A stretch of 64,000 nucleotides of DNA from the NCBI RefSeq assembly GCF_002776525.5, contig NC_045436.1, positions 105,019,681-105,083,680 on the forward strand, read 5' to 3'. Source of the stretch: Piliocolobus tephrosceles. Lineage: Eukaryota > Chordata > Mammalia > Primates > Cercopithecidae. The position numbers and the translations under genes were made by a program. This document shows, piece after piece, positions 1 to 11,820 of the stretch (positions are counted from its first letter, which is position 1; each line of letters begins with the position of its first letter). Below the pieces are notes generated by a model, which saw only the letters and a list, made by a program, of their open reading frames with translations, was not told where the DNA came from and did not search any database.

Positions 1-531
1 ATAAAGTTTCACTGATGCAATTATTTCCTACTTGATTTCTTATTTTCCTAACAAGACCCAAGCTACTCCCATCCTGGTTCCATTCTCTTTCAAAGATCTC
101 TGTGGCCTGTGTTGTTCCCCACAACAGTCTGGCATTTTTTCCTCTATCAATGGAGACATCTACAGCTTCCTTGGATTTATGACTGTTTCACATCTCTGTG
201 CCTTCTGAGACCCTCTCAAACACACCTATGCAAAATCTCCTTCCCAAAATAATCTGGTACAAATGAGGAGACGGATCTTCAATCAAGTCTACCAGTGAAT
301 AAAACATTTCATAGAGCCACTTGAATATGGAGAAGATACGTTAAGGTGATTATCTTGAATCTGGTTGTTTGAGAAAATGTATCTATTTTCAACACCAGTT
401 TTCACTGTATTTGAGTTCTTGATTTAATTTAGAATTATTAATAACCCGCCCCTTCCAACTGACTGAGAAAAGGACAACTTGGATTTGAAAGCAGCTCATG
501 GTTTTATTGAGAGTTTGTCTGGGTAAAACAC
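1..531. other. Unique AT-rich DNA, no gene seen
   Basis: No repeat family, RNA gene or coding pattern was recognised. All reading frames are short. It ends at the left target duplication of the L1 insertion that follows. Confidence 0.5.
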
Positions 532-831
532 TGGCTACACACCTTTTATTTTTTGTTTTTATTATACTTTTAAGTTCTGGGATACATGTGCAGAACGTGC
601 AGGTTTGTCACATGGGTATACTTGTGCCACGGTGGTTTGCTGCACCCATCAACCTGTTGTCTACATTAGGTATTTCTCCTAATGCTCTCCCTCCCCTAGT
701 CCCCCGCCCCACAATGGGCCCCAGTGTGTGATGTTCTCCTCCCTGTGTCCATGTGTTCTCATTGTTCAACTCCTGCTTATGAGTGAAAACATGTGGTGTT
801 TGGTTTTCTGCTCTTGGCTACACACCTTTTA
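532..831 (-). mobile_element. 5'-truncated L1PA 3' end with 17-bp target duplication
   Basis: The insert (549-814) reads, on the minus strand, as the end of L1 ORF2 plus the 3' UTR of an L1PA-type element. The complement of the usual primate L1 tail is visible, including the stretch that begins at the gtgcag motif near 589. It is flanked by a perfect direct repeat, tggctacacacctttta, at 532-548 and 815-831. The T-rich left edge is the remnant poly(A) tail. Only about 266 bp were copied, as is typical of abortive reverse transcription. The 77-residue frame across it is an antisense accident. Confidence 0.9.
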
Positions 832-970
832 ATAGTCCTAGGACATTTTAGTATGAGCCTGATAATTAGAAATGATTTTTAAAAGGAACATAATAGTAAA
901 AATAAATAATCACAAAGCACAAAAATGTAATTTCAAGAGAAAGTGTAGAGGAGAAAGAAGACAGAAAGAC
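832..970. other. Short unique A-rich spacer
   Basis: An A-rich segment between two L1 insertions, with no recognised family and no gene. Confidence 0.4.
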
Positions 971-2638
971 TTAAAATATTTAGATTCAGGGGGTCTACAT
1001 GCAGGTTTGTTACATGGATATGTCACATAATGTTGAGGTTTGGGCTTCTAGTATATCCATCATTCAAATAGTGAATATTTTACCCAATAGGTATTTTTTA
1101 AAACCCTCACTGCTCGCCCATCCTCCCCCATTTTGGGGTGCCCAGTATATATTTTTTCCATTTTTATGTCCATAAGTATCCATTATTTAGCTCTCACTTA
1201 TAATGGGAGAGAATATTTGGTATTTGATTTTCTGTTTATGAGTTATATCACTTATAATGGACTCCAGCTCCATCCATGTTGCTATAAAGGACACGATTTC
1301 ATTTTGCTTTTGTTTTTGCTTTTTGGCTGCATAGTGATTTCATGATGTGTATATACAACATTCCCTTTATTGAATCAAGCCTTGATGGAAACTTAGGTTG
1401 ATTCCATGACTTTGCTATTGTGAATAGTGCTGCAATAAACACATCAGTGCAGGTGTCTTTTTTATATAATGATTTCTTTTCCTTTGGGTACATGCCTAGT
1501 AGTGGGATTTCTGGGTTGAGTAGTAGTTCCATTTTTAGTTCTTTGAGAAATCTCCTCCTGTGTTTTCCATAGAGGTTGTACTACTTTACATTTTCACCAA
1601 CCATATATAAGGGTTCTCTTTTTACCACATCCATGCCAGCATCTGTTGGTTTTTGACTTTTTAGTAATAGCCATTCTAACTGGTGTAAGATAATATCTCC
1701 TTGTGGCTTTACTTTGCATAACTCTGATGATTAGTGATACAGAGACTCTTTTTGTTTGTTGGTCACTTGTATGTGTTCTTTTAAGAAACGTCTGTTCATG
1801 TCCTTTACCCACTTTTTAATGGGATTGTTTCTTTTTCTTGTTGAGTTGTTTGAATTCATGGTAGATTCTGGATATTAGTCCTTTGTCAGAGGTATAATTG
1901 GCAAACATTTTCTCCCATTCTGTAGGTTGTCTGTTTACTCTATTGATTGTTTCTTTTGCTATGCAGTAGCTTGTTTAATTAAGTCTCATTTGTCTATTTT
2001 TGATGTTTGTATTGCATTTGCTTTTGAGGTCTCAGTCATAAATTATTTGCTAAGACCTATGTCCAAAAGAGTTTTTTTCCTAGGTTTTCTTCTATGGTTT
2101 TTATAGTCTCAGGTCTTACATTAAAGTCTTTAATCCATTTTGAATTAATTTTTGCATATGGTGAGAGACAGGAGTCAGGTTTCATTTTTCTTCATCTGTC
2201 TAGCCAACTTTCCCAGAACCATTTATTAAATAGAGTATCCTTTTCCCATTGTTTATTTTTCTCAAATTTGTCAAAGATCATCAGTTGGTTGTAGGTATGT
2301 GGCTTTATTTTTGGATTCTCTATTCTGTTCCATTGATCTATGTGTCTATTTTTGTACTAGCACCATGTTATCTCCGTTACTATAGGCTTGTAATATAATT
2401 TGAAGTCAGATAATGTGATGCCTCTGGCTTTGTTCTTTTTGCTTGGGATTGCTTTGGCTATTTCGGTTCTTTTTTGTTTCATATGAAATTTAGAATTGTT
2501 TTCTCTAATTCTGTGAAGAATGATGGTAATTTGATAGGAATTGCATTGAATCTGTAGATTGATTTGGGTAGTATGGTCATTTTAATAATATGGACACTTC
2601 TTATCCATAAACATGGGATTTAAAAAAAATTGTTTCTG

Positions 2639-2905
2639 TTATCTATGAATTTTCATCAGTGTTTTGTCATTCTCCTTGTAAAGGTCTTTTACTTCTTTGG
2701 TTAACTGTGTTCCTAGGTGACTTTTTCTTTTTGTAGCTGTTGTAAATAAAATTGAGTTTTTGATTTGGTTCTCAGCTTGGGCATTATTGGTTTGTAGATA
2801 TGCTACTGATTTTTGTACATTAATTTTGTATCTTGAAATTTTACTGTAGTCATTTATCAAGTCTAGAAGTCTTTTGGAGGAGTGTTTAGGGTTTTCAGTC
2901 ATCAA
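2639..2905 (-). pseudogene. L1 ORF2 (reverse transcriptase protein) remnant
   Basis: An 88-residue open fragment of ORF2p, the L1 endonuclease/reverse transcriptase, from the region just downstream of the polymerase core. KINVQKS and KEVKDLYKEN are typical of this part. It is only a small piece of a protein that is normally about 1,275 residues, with flanking frameshifts and stops, so it is inactive. Confidence 0.85.
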
Positions 2906-3255
2906 TGAACAGAGCTAATTTTACTTCTCTTTTTTAATTTGGATGCCTTTTATGTCTTTCTCGTGCATGATTACTCTAACTAGGACTTCTAGTACTGTGT
3001 TGAATAGGAGTGGTGAGAGTACAATCCTTATGTTTTTCCAGTTCTTAGAGGGAATACTTTCAACTCCTTCCTATTCAGTGTAATGTTGGCTGTGGGTTTG
3101 TCGTATATGGCTTTTATTATCTTGAGGTATGTTCCATCAATACCTAGTTTGTTGAGGGTTTTTATCATGAAGAAATGTCAGATTTTATTAAATGTTTTTT
3201 TCTGTATCTATTGTGATAAGCTTGTGGTTTTTGTTTTCAATTCTGTTAATGTGAT

Positions 3256-3635
3256 TGATATGGTTTGGCTGTGTCCCCACCCAAATCTCATCTTGAATTG
3301 TAGTTCTGGCAATCCCCACGTGCCATGGGAGGGAGGGACCCAGTAGGAGGTAATTGAATCATGGTGACAGTTACCACTATGCTGTTCTCATGATAGTGAG
3401 TGGGTTCTCATGATATCTGATGGTTTTATAAAGGGCTTTCCCTCCATTTGCTCTGCACTTCTTTTTGCTGCCACTATGGGAAGAAAAAAGTGTTTGCTTC
3501 CCTTTCCGCCATAATTGTAAATTTCCTGAGGACTCCCCAGCCATGCTGAACTGCAAGTCAATTAAGCCTCTTTGCTTTATATTGTATCCAGTTTCAGGTA
3601 TGTCTGTATTAATAGCATGATAACCTACTAAAACA
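3256..3635 (+). mobile_element. Solo THE1-type MaLR LTR
   Basis: It begins tgatatggtttggctgtgtc and has the THE1 body: the CTGATGGTTTTATAA segment, the GCCTCCCCAGCC-like segment, and an ending close to CTACTAAAACA. It is about 380 bp long. The flanking pentamers are gtgat (3251-3255) and gtaat (3636-3640), a 5-bp duplication with one mismatch. A solo LTR is left after recombination between two LTRs. It interrupts L1 ORF2. Subtype (THE1B, C or D) is not resolved. Confidence 0.88.
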
Positions 3636-4064
3636 GTAATCAATCCCATTTTTTGCAAATGTTGACCTATCTTTACATTCTTGCAGACCTACTTATCATG
3701 ATGGACTGTCTTTTTGATGTGCAATTGGATTAGTTTGCTAGTATTTTGTTCAGGAGTTTCACATCTATATTCACTAGGGGTATTAGACTGCAGTTTTCAT
3801 TTTTTGTTGTTGTTGTGTCCCTGTCTGATTTTTATATCAGGGTAATACTGGTTTCATACAATGAGTTAGGGAGAAATCCCTCCTGGTCAATCTTTTGTAA
3901 TAGTTTCATTTAGATTGGTACCAGTTCTTTTTGTATGTCTGCTAAGATTTGGCTGTGTATTTGTCTAGTCCTGGGTTGGAAGACTTTTTTAACTGATTCA
4001 ATTTTGTTTCTCATTATTGGTCTGTTCAAGATTTCTATTTCTTTCTAGTTCAATCCTTAGAGGT

Positions 4065-4418
4065 TGTATTAGTCTATTTTTATGCTGCTGATAAAGGGAT
4101 ACCCAAGACTGGGCAATTTACAAAAGAAAGAGGTTTAATTGGTCTTACAGTTCCACGTGGCTGGGGAAGCCTCACAATCATGGTAGAAGGCAAGGAAGAC
4201 CAAGTCACATCTTTCATGGATGGCAGCAGGCAAAGAGAGAGAGCTTGTACAGGGGAACTCCTCTTTTTAAAACCATCATATCTCATGAGACTTATTCACT
4301 ATCAAGAGAACAGCACAGGAAAGACTTGCCCCCATGATTCAATGACCTCCCAGCAAGTCCCTCCCACATGTGGGAGTTCAAGATGAGATTCGGGTGGGGA
4401 CAGAGCCAAACCATATCA
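4065..4418 (-). mobile_element. Solo THE1-type MaLR LTR, reverse orientation
   Basis: The plus strand reads tgtattagtctatttttatg and ends ccatatca, the complement of a THE1 LTR. It is flanked by an exact gaggt duplication (4060-4064 and 4419-4423). It sits about 430 bp from the previous THE1, in the same L1 but in the opposite orientation, so the two are independent insertions. Confidence 0.92.
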
Positions 4419-5911
4419 GAGGTTGTATGTTTCTAGAAATGTACCCATTTCTTCTAGGTTTTCTAGTTTGTATACATAGAGATGTTCATAGTAATCTCTG
4501 ATTATCTTTTGCATTTCTATGGTATCAGTTGTAATGTCACTTTTATTATTTGTAATTGTGTTTGTTTGAATCTCCTCTTTCTTCGTAGTTAAATTAGGTA
4601 GAAATTATTAAATTTTGTTTACTCTTTCAAAGAACCAACTTTTCATTGATCTTTTGTATCTTTTTGTTTTGTTTTGATTTACTTTGGTCTCAGTCACATT
4701 TAGTTCTGCTCTGATCTTTGTTATTTCTTTTCTTCTTCTGACTTGAGTTTGCTTTTATTATTGTTTTCTATTTCCTTGAGGTATGGTGTGAAGTTATAAT
4801 TTGAGATCTTTCTGTCTTTTTTGATATAGGCATTTTATGCTATAAACTTTCAGTACTGTGTTTACTGTATCCCAGAGATTTTGATATGTTGTTTCTCTAT
4901 TTACACTCATTTCAAAACATTTCTTCATGTTTACCCAAATGTCATTCAGAAGCAGGTTATCAGTTTCCATGTAATTGCTTACTTTTCAGAGTTCCTCTTG
5001 GTATTGATTTCTAATTTTATTCCACTGTGATCTGAGAAGATACTTGGCATCATTTTAATTTTGTAAATGTATTGAGACTTGCTTTAGAGCCAAATATTGG
5101 TTGATTTTGGAGAATATTTCATATGCAAATGAGAAAAATGTATACCCTTCAATTATTAGGTAGAATGTCCTGTAAATATCTATTAAGTTCATTTGGTCTA
5201 GAGTCTAGTTTACATCCAATTTTCCTTGTTGACTTTCTACCTTGATGATCTGTCTAGTGTTATCAGTGGGGTGTTAAAGTCCCCCACTATTGACGTATTG
5301 ATATCAATCTCTTTTCTTTGGTCTAATAGTATTTTTTTATGAGTCTGGGTGTTCTGGTGTTGGGTGCATATATATTTAGGCTAGTGAAATCTTCTTGTTA
5401 TATTAAACCCTTTGCCAATGTATAATGCCCTTTAATGCCTTTTTTAAAAAACCATTATTGCTTTAAAGTCTGTTTTATATTATATAAGAATGGCTACTCC
5501 TGCTCATTTTTGTTTTCCATTTGTGTGATATATCTTCTTTTATTTATTTACTTTGAGTCTGAGGGCAGCTTTAGCCATTAAATGATTCTCTTGTAGGCAA
5601 CAGATGATTGGGCCTTGTTTTTTAAAGTCTGGTCTATATCTTTTAAGTGGAGCATTTAGGTCATTTATGTTCAAGGTTAACATTGATATATGAGGTTTTG
5701 TTCCTGTCATAATGTTGTTAGCTATTTGCCTTGGAGTCTCATTTGTGTAACTGCTTCACAGGATGGTGAAGCACTTTCCTGATGGTGATTATTGTCCTTT
5801 GGTTTCTGTGTTTAGAACTCCTTTGAGCATTTCTTAGGGTTGGTTTAGTTGTGACAAATTCCCTTAGTGTTTGCTTGTCTGGGAAAGATTTTGTTTCTTC
5901 ATTTATAAAGC

Positions 5912-6100
5912 TTAGTTTGGCAGGATATAAAATTCTGGACTAGTACTTTTTTTGTTTTCTTTAAGGAGGCTATAAACAGGCCCTTGTTCTCTGTCGGTTT
6001 GTATGGTTTCTGGTGAGAAGTCTACTGTTTGTCTGATGGGATTTCCTGTATAGGTAATTTGATGTTTCTCTCTAGCCACTTTCAAGATCTGTTCTTTCAT
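5912..6100 (-). pseudogene. L1 ORF1 C-terminal remnant
   Basis: A 62-residue fragment of the ORF1 RNA-binding/chaperone protein C-terminal domain. REKHQITYTGNPIRQT corresponds to the conserved segment that in L1PA reads REKGQVTYKGKPIRLT. The frame is broken on both sides, and it is non-functional. Confidence 0.8.
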
Positions 6101-7460
6101 GTTGACCTTGGATAGTCTGATGACTATATGCCTTTATGATGTTCATCTTGTATAATATCTTCCAAGTGTTCTCTGAATTTTATGTATCTGGATGCTTATT
6201 TCTCCAGCAAGACTGAGGAAATGTTTCTGATTCCTCTTATATATTTCCCAAACTTCTTACTTTTTCTTCTTCCTCTTAAGAATGTATATAAGTTATAGGT
6301 TTTGTTGCTTTACACAATCCTATATTTCTTGACGGTTTTGTTAATTTGAAAAAAAATTCTTTTTTTTCTTTGTTTTTGTCTGACTGGGATAATTTGAAAG
6401 ACCTGTCTTCAAGATCTGAAATCCTTTCTTCTGCTTAGGTCTAGTCTCTTATTAAAGCTTTTAACTGTGTTTTTAAATTCTCTTAGTTTATTTTTCATTT
6501 CCAGAAGTTCTGTTTGGTTTTTAAAATATATATCTATCTTGTCTGTCATCTCCTGAATTTTTTTTCTAGTTTCTTTGTTTGGTTTTCCACTTTCTCTTGG
6601 ATCTCACTGAGCTTCCTTAAAATTCATAACTTTAATTCTTTATCTCTCACTTCAAAGTTTTCATTTTGGTTGGCAGCTGTAGCTCGAGAGCTCATGTGGT
6701 CTTTTAGGAGTGGCTCAACAGTCTGTTTCATGATGGTGCTGAAATTCTTGTGCTGGTTTCTTCTCATCTGTAGAAGCTGTCATTTCTTATTTTAAAATTT
6801 ATTTTAATTAGGTGAGTTTCTTCTTCTTTCCTCCTTGAGGGTGTGACTATTGCTTATGTTGGGTAGGTTCATTTGGCTTTGCTTCTGTGTGATTTTAAGG
6901 GGCCAAGGCTCTGTATAAATGTTTTGGTTATAGATAGCTTTAGCATAGTGGTTTTCTCAAATGTTAGTTGTTTGTAGGTTGTAGTAGCATTGTGTGTGTG
7001 GTGAAGCTCACCGTCTCCTACAAAGATGAGGAGGTGGAGGTCTTGGGAAAGTATCTCATTTCCTCACTTCTGTCAGCAGGAATTATACTGGATTGTGTAG
7101 TTCATCCTACAGGCCAGTAGGTGGTGCTTGCAGGCAAGAGACACCTGTGATAATGGCAGTGGAATTTTTACTTGGTTTTTGTTGATGGAGGAAGTACGGG
7201 ATGTCCCTGGTGATAGTCAAAGCGTGGAGTTCCCAAGGTCCCCATCCTGCACTGTGCTGCCAAGGCACTGGAGGGGGCAAAGCTGGATGGGACTGGCTGG
7301 GCAAGTCTGTGACCAGGCTCTTTGAAGTCAATGCTGACCTTGGTAGGGGTCTAGGAGCAGCTCTCAGGCCACTGGGACAGTCCTCCAGGGATGGCTGAAG
7401 CTGCCTCTGTTGTGGTACAGAGCCCACTTAGGGGAAGGGGAGTGGCCTGAGGTGACAGAT

Positions 7461-7796
7461 TGAGTTTCAATATGTATTATGAGGTGGCCCAAATGGTGTG
7501 GCATGGATTTGACTCAATCAGCACAGGAAAATTAGGTTATCAGTCATGTAGAGTATTTGGAGCATAAAACCACTGGGGTAATTTCTTAGCAACTAAGGCA
7601 AGAAAGCCATTGTCAGCATTATACAGTCAAAGTTCTTGACTACCATGAATAGCAGAAGCTCAATGTTTACTGTGAACTGTTAAGTTTTCAATTTTGTCTG
7701 TCCATGCCTTCTTACGGTCTACTGAGTTAGATTTAAATCTCAAAACCTAAACTGAGACTCATTAATTAATTTTTCATAATTCCTATTGAAAGTCTC
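7461..7796. other. Unique DNA, nothing recognised
   Basis: No family was recognised between the L1 5' end and the L2 fragment. Its first few dozen bases may still belong to the L1 5' UTR. Confidence 0.35.
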
Positions 7797-7897
7797 ATGA
7801 GTGCTCCAGGCATCATTCCAGGTACTGGGTCACCGAGGCAGACAAGTGAAAACCAGACTAGTTAGGGAGATAGACACCAAGCAAATAAAGAGTTAAG
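7797..7897 (-). mobile_element. L2 3'-end fragment
   Basis: The plus strand follows the complement of the L2 tail: a degenerate CCAGGCATCATTCCAGGTACTGGG, a segment on the pattern of 'gacaagtgaa', then a gggagatagac segment and AAATAA-rich DNA. It is an old, diverged fragment. Confidence 0.6.
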
Positions 7898-7905
7898 GCT
7901 CACAT

Positions 7906-8135
7906 TCCTCAAGTGCTCACTCTGTGCCTGTCCGGGATCTAGTACTTTTATTAACCGGCACAATCCTCCCCAAAACCCAGGGATGTAGAAAAAATTACTA
8001 TCCAAATGTTAGAGGGGGAAACTAAAGCATAGGGCCTTGCTCCCAATGATTACGTTGGAGAGCCAGAATTCCAATCCAAGCAACCTGATCTCAGGATCTG
8101 TATTTATAACACCTACACTATTATTATTCTCTAAT
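7906..8135 (+). mobile_element. MIR SINE
   Basis: It follows the MIR order: CTCAAGTGCTCACTCTGTGCCTG, a segment for ordered deposition near TTTTATTAACC, a GGGGGAAACTAAAGCA core, and GGAGAGCCAGAATTCCAATCC. It is an ancient tRNA-derived SINE, diverged but nearly complete. Confidence 0.75.
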
Positions 8136-10276
8136 AAATAACAAGAACAATATCAAATGCCCATACCTTCTCTACTAAAAATAAGATGATGTGATAGAGA
8201 GTGGAGTGGGTGGTCAAGGAAAACCCTGAAGGGTGACATTGAAGTTGATCTCTGAATAATAAGGTGCTACATAAAACATTCTAGGTTCTTTTCAATTTCT
8301 TCCCTGATGGCAGTATATTCTCCAGGTTATTTTAAGACACAAATTAGAATAACAGCAATAACATTCTTAAATTGTTATTCAACTGCCTTCTACCTCTATT
8401 TACTCAGAGAACAAAAAAGGAGATGAGAGGGGAGGGAGAAGACTTACAGACGCTATTCTAGCTGTTGGCTTACTCAGCCTTATTGCAATATGGCCAGAAC
8501 CATAGATGACAGTTTAAGCAGCTTTTCTAGGCTTGTAGGCAGACTTGCCAATAGTTGATTATCTTCATAGTACCCCATGGGATGTGAGCTGTGAAGCTCT
8601 GGCTGTGAAACTATGGCTTTTCAAATGTTTTTATTCCCTCAGTTGTGTGTATCATTTATGAGGTCATAGCCTCAAGCCTGAACTCTCAGCTCCAGTTGTT
8701 GGGTTTACCTTGCAGAAAGTAGATGATATGTGTCACTTTTTCATTTATGTGTCCAGAGACTCTTTCATCTGTCTACACTGCACTCTGGGACCCCTTCTTA
8801 GACACTTGGTTTTTCAAGTGTCAGATAACTTTTCTCTGGGCACAGTCTCAAACCCTAACTTATGATGAACATTTCTAGCTAAGATATCTCTGCCACTATT
8901 TTAGGCAGTTTATTGGGGTGGATTGATTGATCAATTGATTGATCAAGCTATCTGTCTATCTCCTCCTTTCACTACTTCAATATATTAATGGTTGCAATTT
9001 TCATATAGGACTATGTATACTTAAAATATTTTCATGTCATTTAGAAACCTGAAGTGGAGTCAGAAATAGGAAAACTATGGGTAAGGGTTCTGATGAGTTG
9101 AAGACTGTCTACTTAACCCTTTTCTATCTCTGTCTAAAGTTTAGTTCAATGAATGCAGAGTCCAGTGAATATTACTCTCTAAAGAAAACTCCTCAAAATG
9201 AGAAATGTTCATACTTCCTACGGATTCAGTTGCTATTTTTAAAAACAGGCTTTAATTATAAGTACCACATTAAATCAGTCTTATAATGAGTGAGAACTGG
9301 TGTTGAAAATGAATCACTCTGAATGATATCAGTCAAGAAAAATCACATTAACATTTCATTATACATGAGACATGATAAAATCCTCTATGACTTCAGGAGA
9401 TATGATTGAAATGCCATTTCTTCCATAAGGTCTTGATAAGATGCCCGTAGGAGAGGTTTCCAAAAAGTTCCCTGCTGGGATCAAAAATCTTATTTTATTC
9501 CATTTTGTCCCAAGGACTTTCATTCCTTTTAACCCATAAATTTAAAATTAAAAATTGTATGATTCAGCTTATTATAATGTCTTGCTCTGGGAGAATTAAT
9601 ATAATTTCTTTCTACCTCCTTCTTGCATTATGTTTTAATGTTGAGAAATCTTAAATCATTTCCTATTGTATATACATAAAAACTCTTTAATATACTGAAT
9701 TACACACTCATTTTAAATATCAAACAGTTGTAGAATTAATCCCAAACCTATTTTACATGGTAATAGGCCACATGTTTTAAATCATTGCACCTCTTTTAAT
9801 CAGTGCATAGGCTCCCTGAATAATTATATATTGCAATGACACAGGAGGAATATATAGTGTTTTCAATGTGTTGGTTGTCTAGGATGCCTGTGTGACTTAA
9901 TTATTAATAAAATATTGTAATAAAATTTAATGTCGCTGGCTATATTTAACCTGTATGTTTATTCAAAAATATGTTATCCTAGTTGAGTTTTCCTTTAATT
10001 TAATAAATAAAAATAAAAGGCATTTAGTGAGACCAAATTGTTGTAAAGTTTCTTAAATAGTATCCAGAATTCGCCTAAACAATTTCTACGTAATAGCTAA
10101 TTAGTTCATGTCAAGGAAGCACTATGATATTTCAATTAAGCTACCACCTCTCAACTTGAATACACAGACCTATAATTCAAGATTGGATGGGGGAGCAATG
10201 TGATGCTATCTAGTCATGTTAAAGATATGTGTAGCCTATACCTTCCCAAATTTATATTCATATTTATAGCCTAGAG
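8136..10276. other. 2.1 kb of unique DNA
   Basis: No recognised repeat except a short GATT/GATC-type tetranucleotide tract at 8921-8947. It is AT-rich, and the longest frames are about 70 residues with no protein character. Nothing functional can be supported. Confidence 0.45.
8921..8947. repeat. Imperfect GATT/GATC tetranucleotide tract
   Basis: The pattern gatt-gatt-gatc-aatt-gatt-gatc-aa is read directly. It is a short simple repeat with partial dyad symmetry (TTGATCAA). Confidence 0.7.
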
Positions 10277-11508
10277 CAGCAATCTACAAACATTTGTCTT
10301 CAGTATCTCTTTATACTCTTAAAAATCATTGAGAACCCCAAACAGATCTTGTTTCGTGAGTTATAGCTACCATATTAGAATTTAAAATTGGAAAATTAAA
10401 AGGACAGATTTACTTGTTAATTCATTTAGGAATAAGAATGATGCATTTATTACATGTTAACATGATATTTAAAAACAAATATATTTTCCCTAGAAGACAT
10501 AAAAGAATAAGAGTGGCATTGTTTTACCATTTTACAAATCTCTTTGAGGCATGGCTTAACAGCCGGATTCTCATGTCTGCTTCTGCATACAGTCTGCTGC
10601 AATGTGTTTCCTGTAAAGCACCTAAAGAAAAGTTAGTTTCACACAGATGTACAGTTGGAAAAGAAAGTATTATTTAATAGTGGTTTCAGATAACTGTGGA
10701 TATTCTATTTGATACTACATCAAAACTCAACATGTTTTAATTTTTTGAGGGTTAGTTGCAACGTGGAATGTGAAACCATGTCAGTGAACATTTTAATACT
10801 CTGTTGCATTAAAATAAATTGGCCTATCTTGGATTTTGAGGGGCTCTTTAACCCATGCATAATTTTGTAACATCAGTAATTAGTCATTTGAAAAGAATTG
10901 GTTCAAAGGGTTATGCAGATATTCTAAGTATCTGCATATTCAAGAGAAACTTAGAATTTTTGTATGGATAACAAATACTGTCAGTTTTTTCCCTCAAAGT
11001 CACAAACTCAACTTTTTCAAATATCAAAATCTGAATTAGTCATTCTTTCGAGTAAAAATGGTGTTGATGAAATGGGCACTTGGTTCAGCTCTCAACTCAA
11101 ACCATCACACAAGTGTTTTTTCTTGAGATAATCATCTTCTTATGTAGCAGAAGTGTTTCACACTTCGCTTCCATTTTGTCACACAGAATGTTAAAAAGAT
11201 GTGTACTCAAGGGTTGCAATTTAATCAAATTAAGTTTTGCAGTTTCCTCATGGACATTTTAAAAGGGAAACTGTCATAAAAAAGAAAACTACAAGTGCGT
11301 GGTGGCAAAGAATGCAATGATACTTAATACCCCTTGCTGCCATTGCCTTGATTAAGGCGCCAGCAGTGTTACCTACCATTGCTTCTGTACCCTTAGTACA
11401 AATGTCAATTGTAGACAAACAATGTCTTTGTGTTATCATGAAAATAGTTTGACCTTGTGAACTCTTGGGGACCCCAGAGGTCCATGGATGACATTCTGAA
11501 AACTGCTG
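10277..11508 (+). mobile_element. hAT-like non-autonomous DNA transposon (family not assigned)
   Basis: The left end (cagcaatctacaaa) and the inverted right end (cagcagttttcaga) match at 10 of 14 positions. Internal blocks look like a known primate hAT-type element: ATTGAGAACCCCAAA near 10328, GTGGCATTGTTTTACCATTT near 10513, GGATTCTCATGTCTGCTTC near 10564, and CTCTTGGGGACCCCAGAGGT near 11461. The flanking octamers gcctagag and cattacag agree only weakly, as expected for an old insertion. The 121-residue minus-strand frame at 11248-11613 partly overlaps it and is not a gene. Confidence 0.6.
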
Positions 11509-11549
11509 CATTACAGAAACTCTTGTACATGTATGAAAAAAGCTAAATA

Positions 11550-11820
11550 CAATGATGGTCATTGCAGTATCATGTAATAGCCAAGGGAAAGGGAAAATGC
11601 TTGAAATGTTCACTGACAGAATGGATTAATATCAATAAATATATACACATACATACATATATAGAGAGTAAAGGGGTGAGCAGGAGAGGAAAAAAATGAG
11701 AGAGAGCTTGTGGAATGATGTTAACAATATGATAGTCTGAATGAAGGAATTTGGGGGTTCTTTTGCACAGTTCTTGCAAATTTTCTGTTTAAACTATTGC
11801 ACAATAAAAAACATAAATTA
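11550..11820 (+). mobile_element. L1M 3' end
   Basis: It follows the end of old L1 ORF2 and 3' UTR: GGTCATTGCAGTATCATGTAATAGCC, then a degenerate middle, then GGGGGTTCTTTTGCACAGTTC and an A-rich tail (TAAAAAACATAAATTAAAAAAC). It is diverged and has an internal deletion. Confidence 0.7.

Larger units (their letters stand above)
971..7460 (-). mobile_element. Near full-length old L1 (L1PB/L1MA type), split by two THE1 LTRs
   Basis: Read on the minus strand, this is one L1 from 3' UTR (left) to 5' UTR (right). The 3' end lies at about 971-1100 and ORF2 at roughly 1150-5700. An ORF1 C-terminal remnant lies near 5912-6100, and a GC-richer 5' UTR at about 6950-7460. Conserved ORF2 stretches survive, such as INVQKSVAYL and LTKEVKDLYKEN on the minus strand at 2639-2905, but many stops and frameshifts break the reading. 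THE1 LTRs at 3256-3635 and 4065-4418 interrupt it. Without them the L1 is about 5.75 kb. The 3' end style (ACCCAATAGGTA on the plus strand near 1082) suggests L1PB or young L1MA. No target duplication was found. The right boundary is uncertain by about 50 bp. Confidence 0.9.

Noticed and set aside
7107..7427. 106-residue frame
   Set aside because: It lies in the 5' UTR of the old L1.
8921..8947. Near-palindrome TTGATCAA-rich segment as a binding site or origin
   Set aside because: Explained by a tetranucleotide simple repeat.
11248..11613. 121-residue minus-strand frame
   Set aside because: It overlaps the end of the hAT-like element and has no transposase motif.
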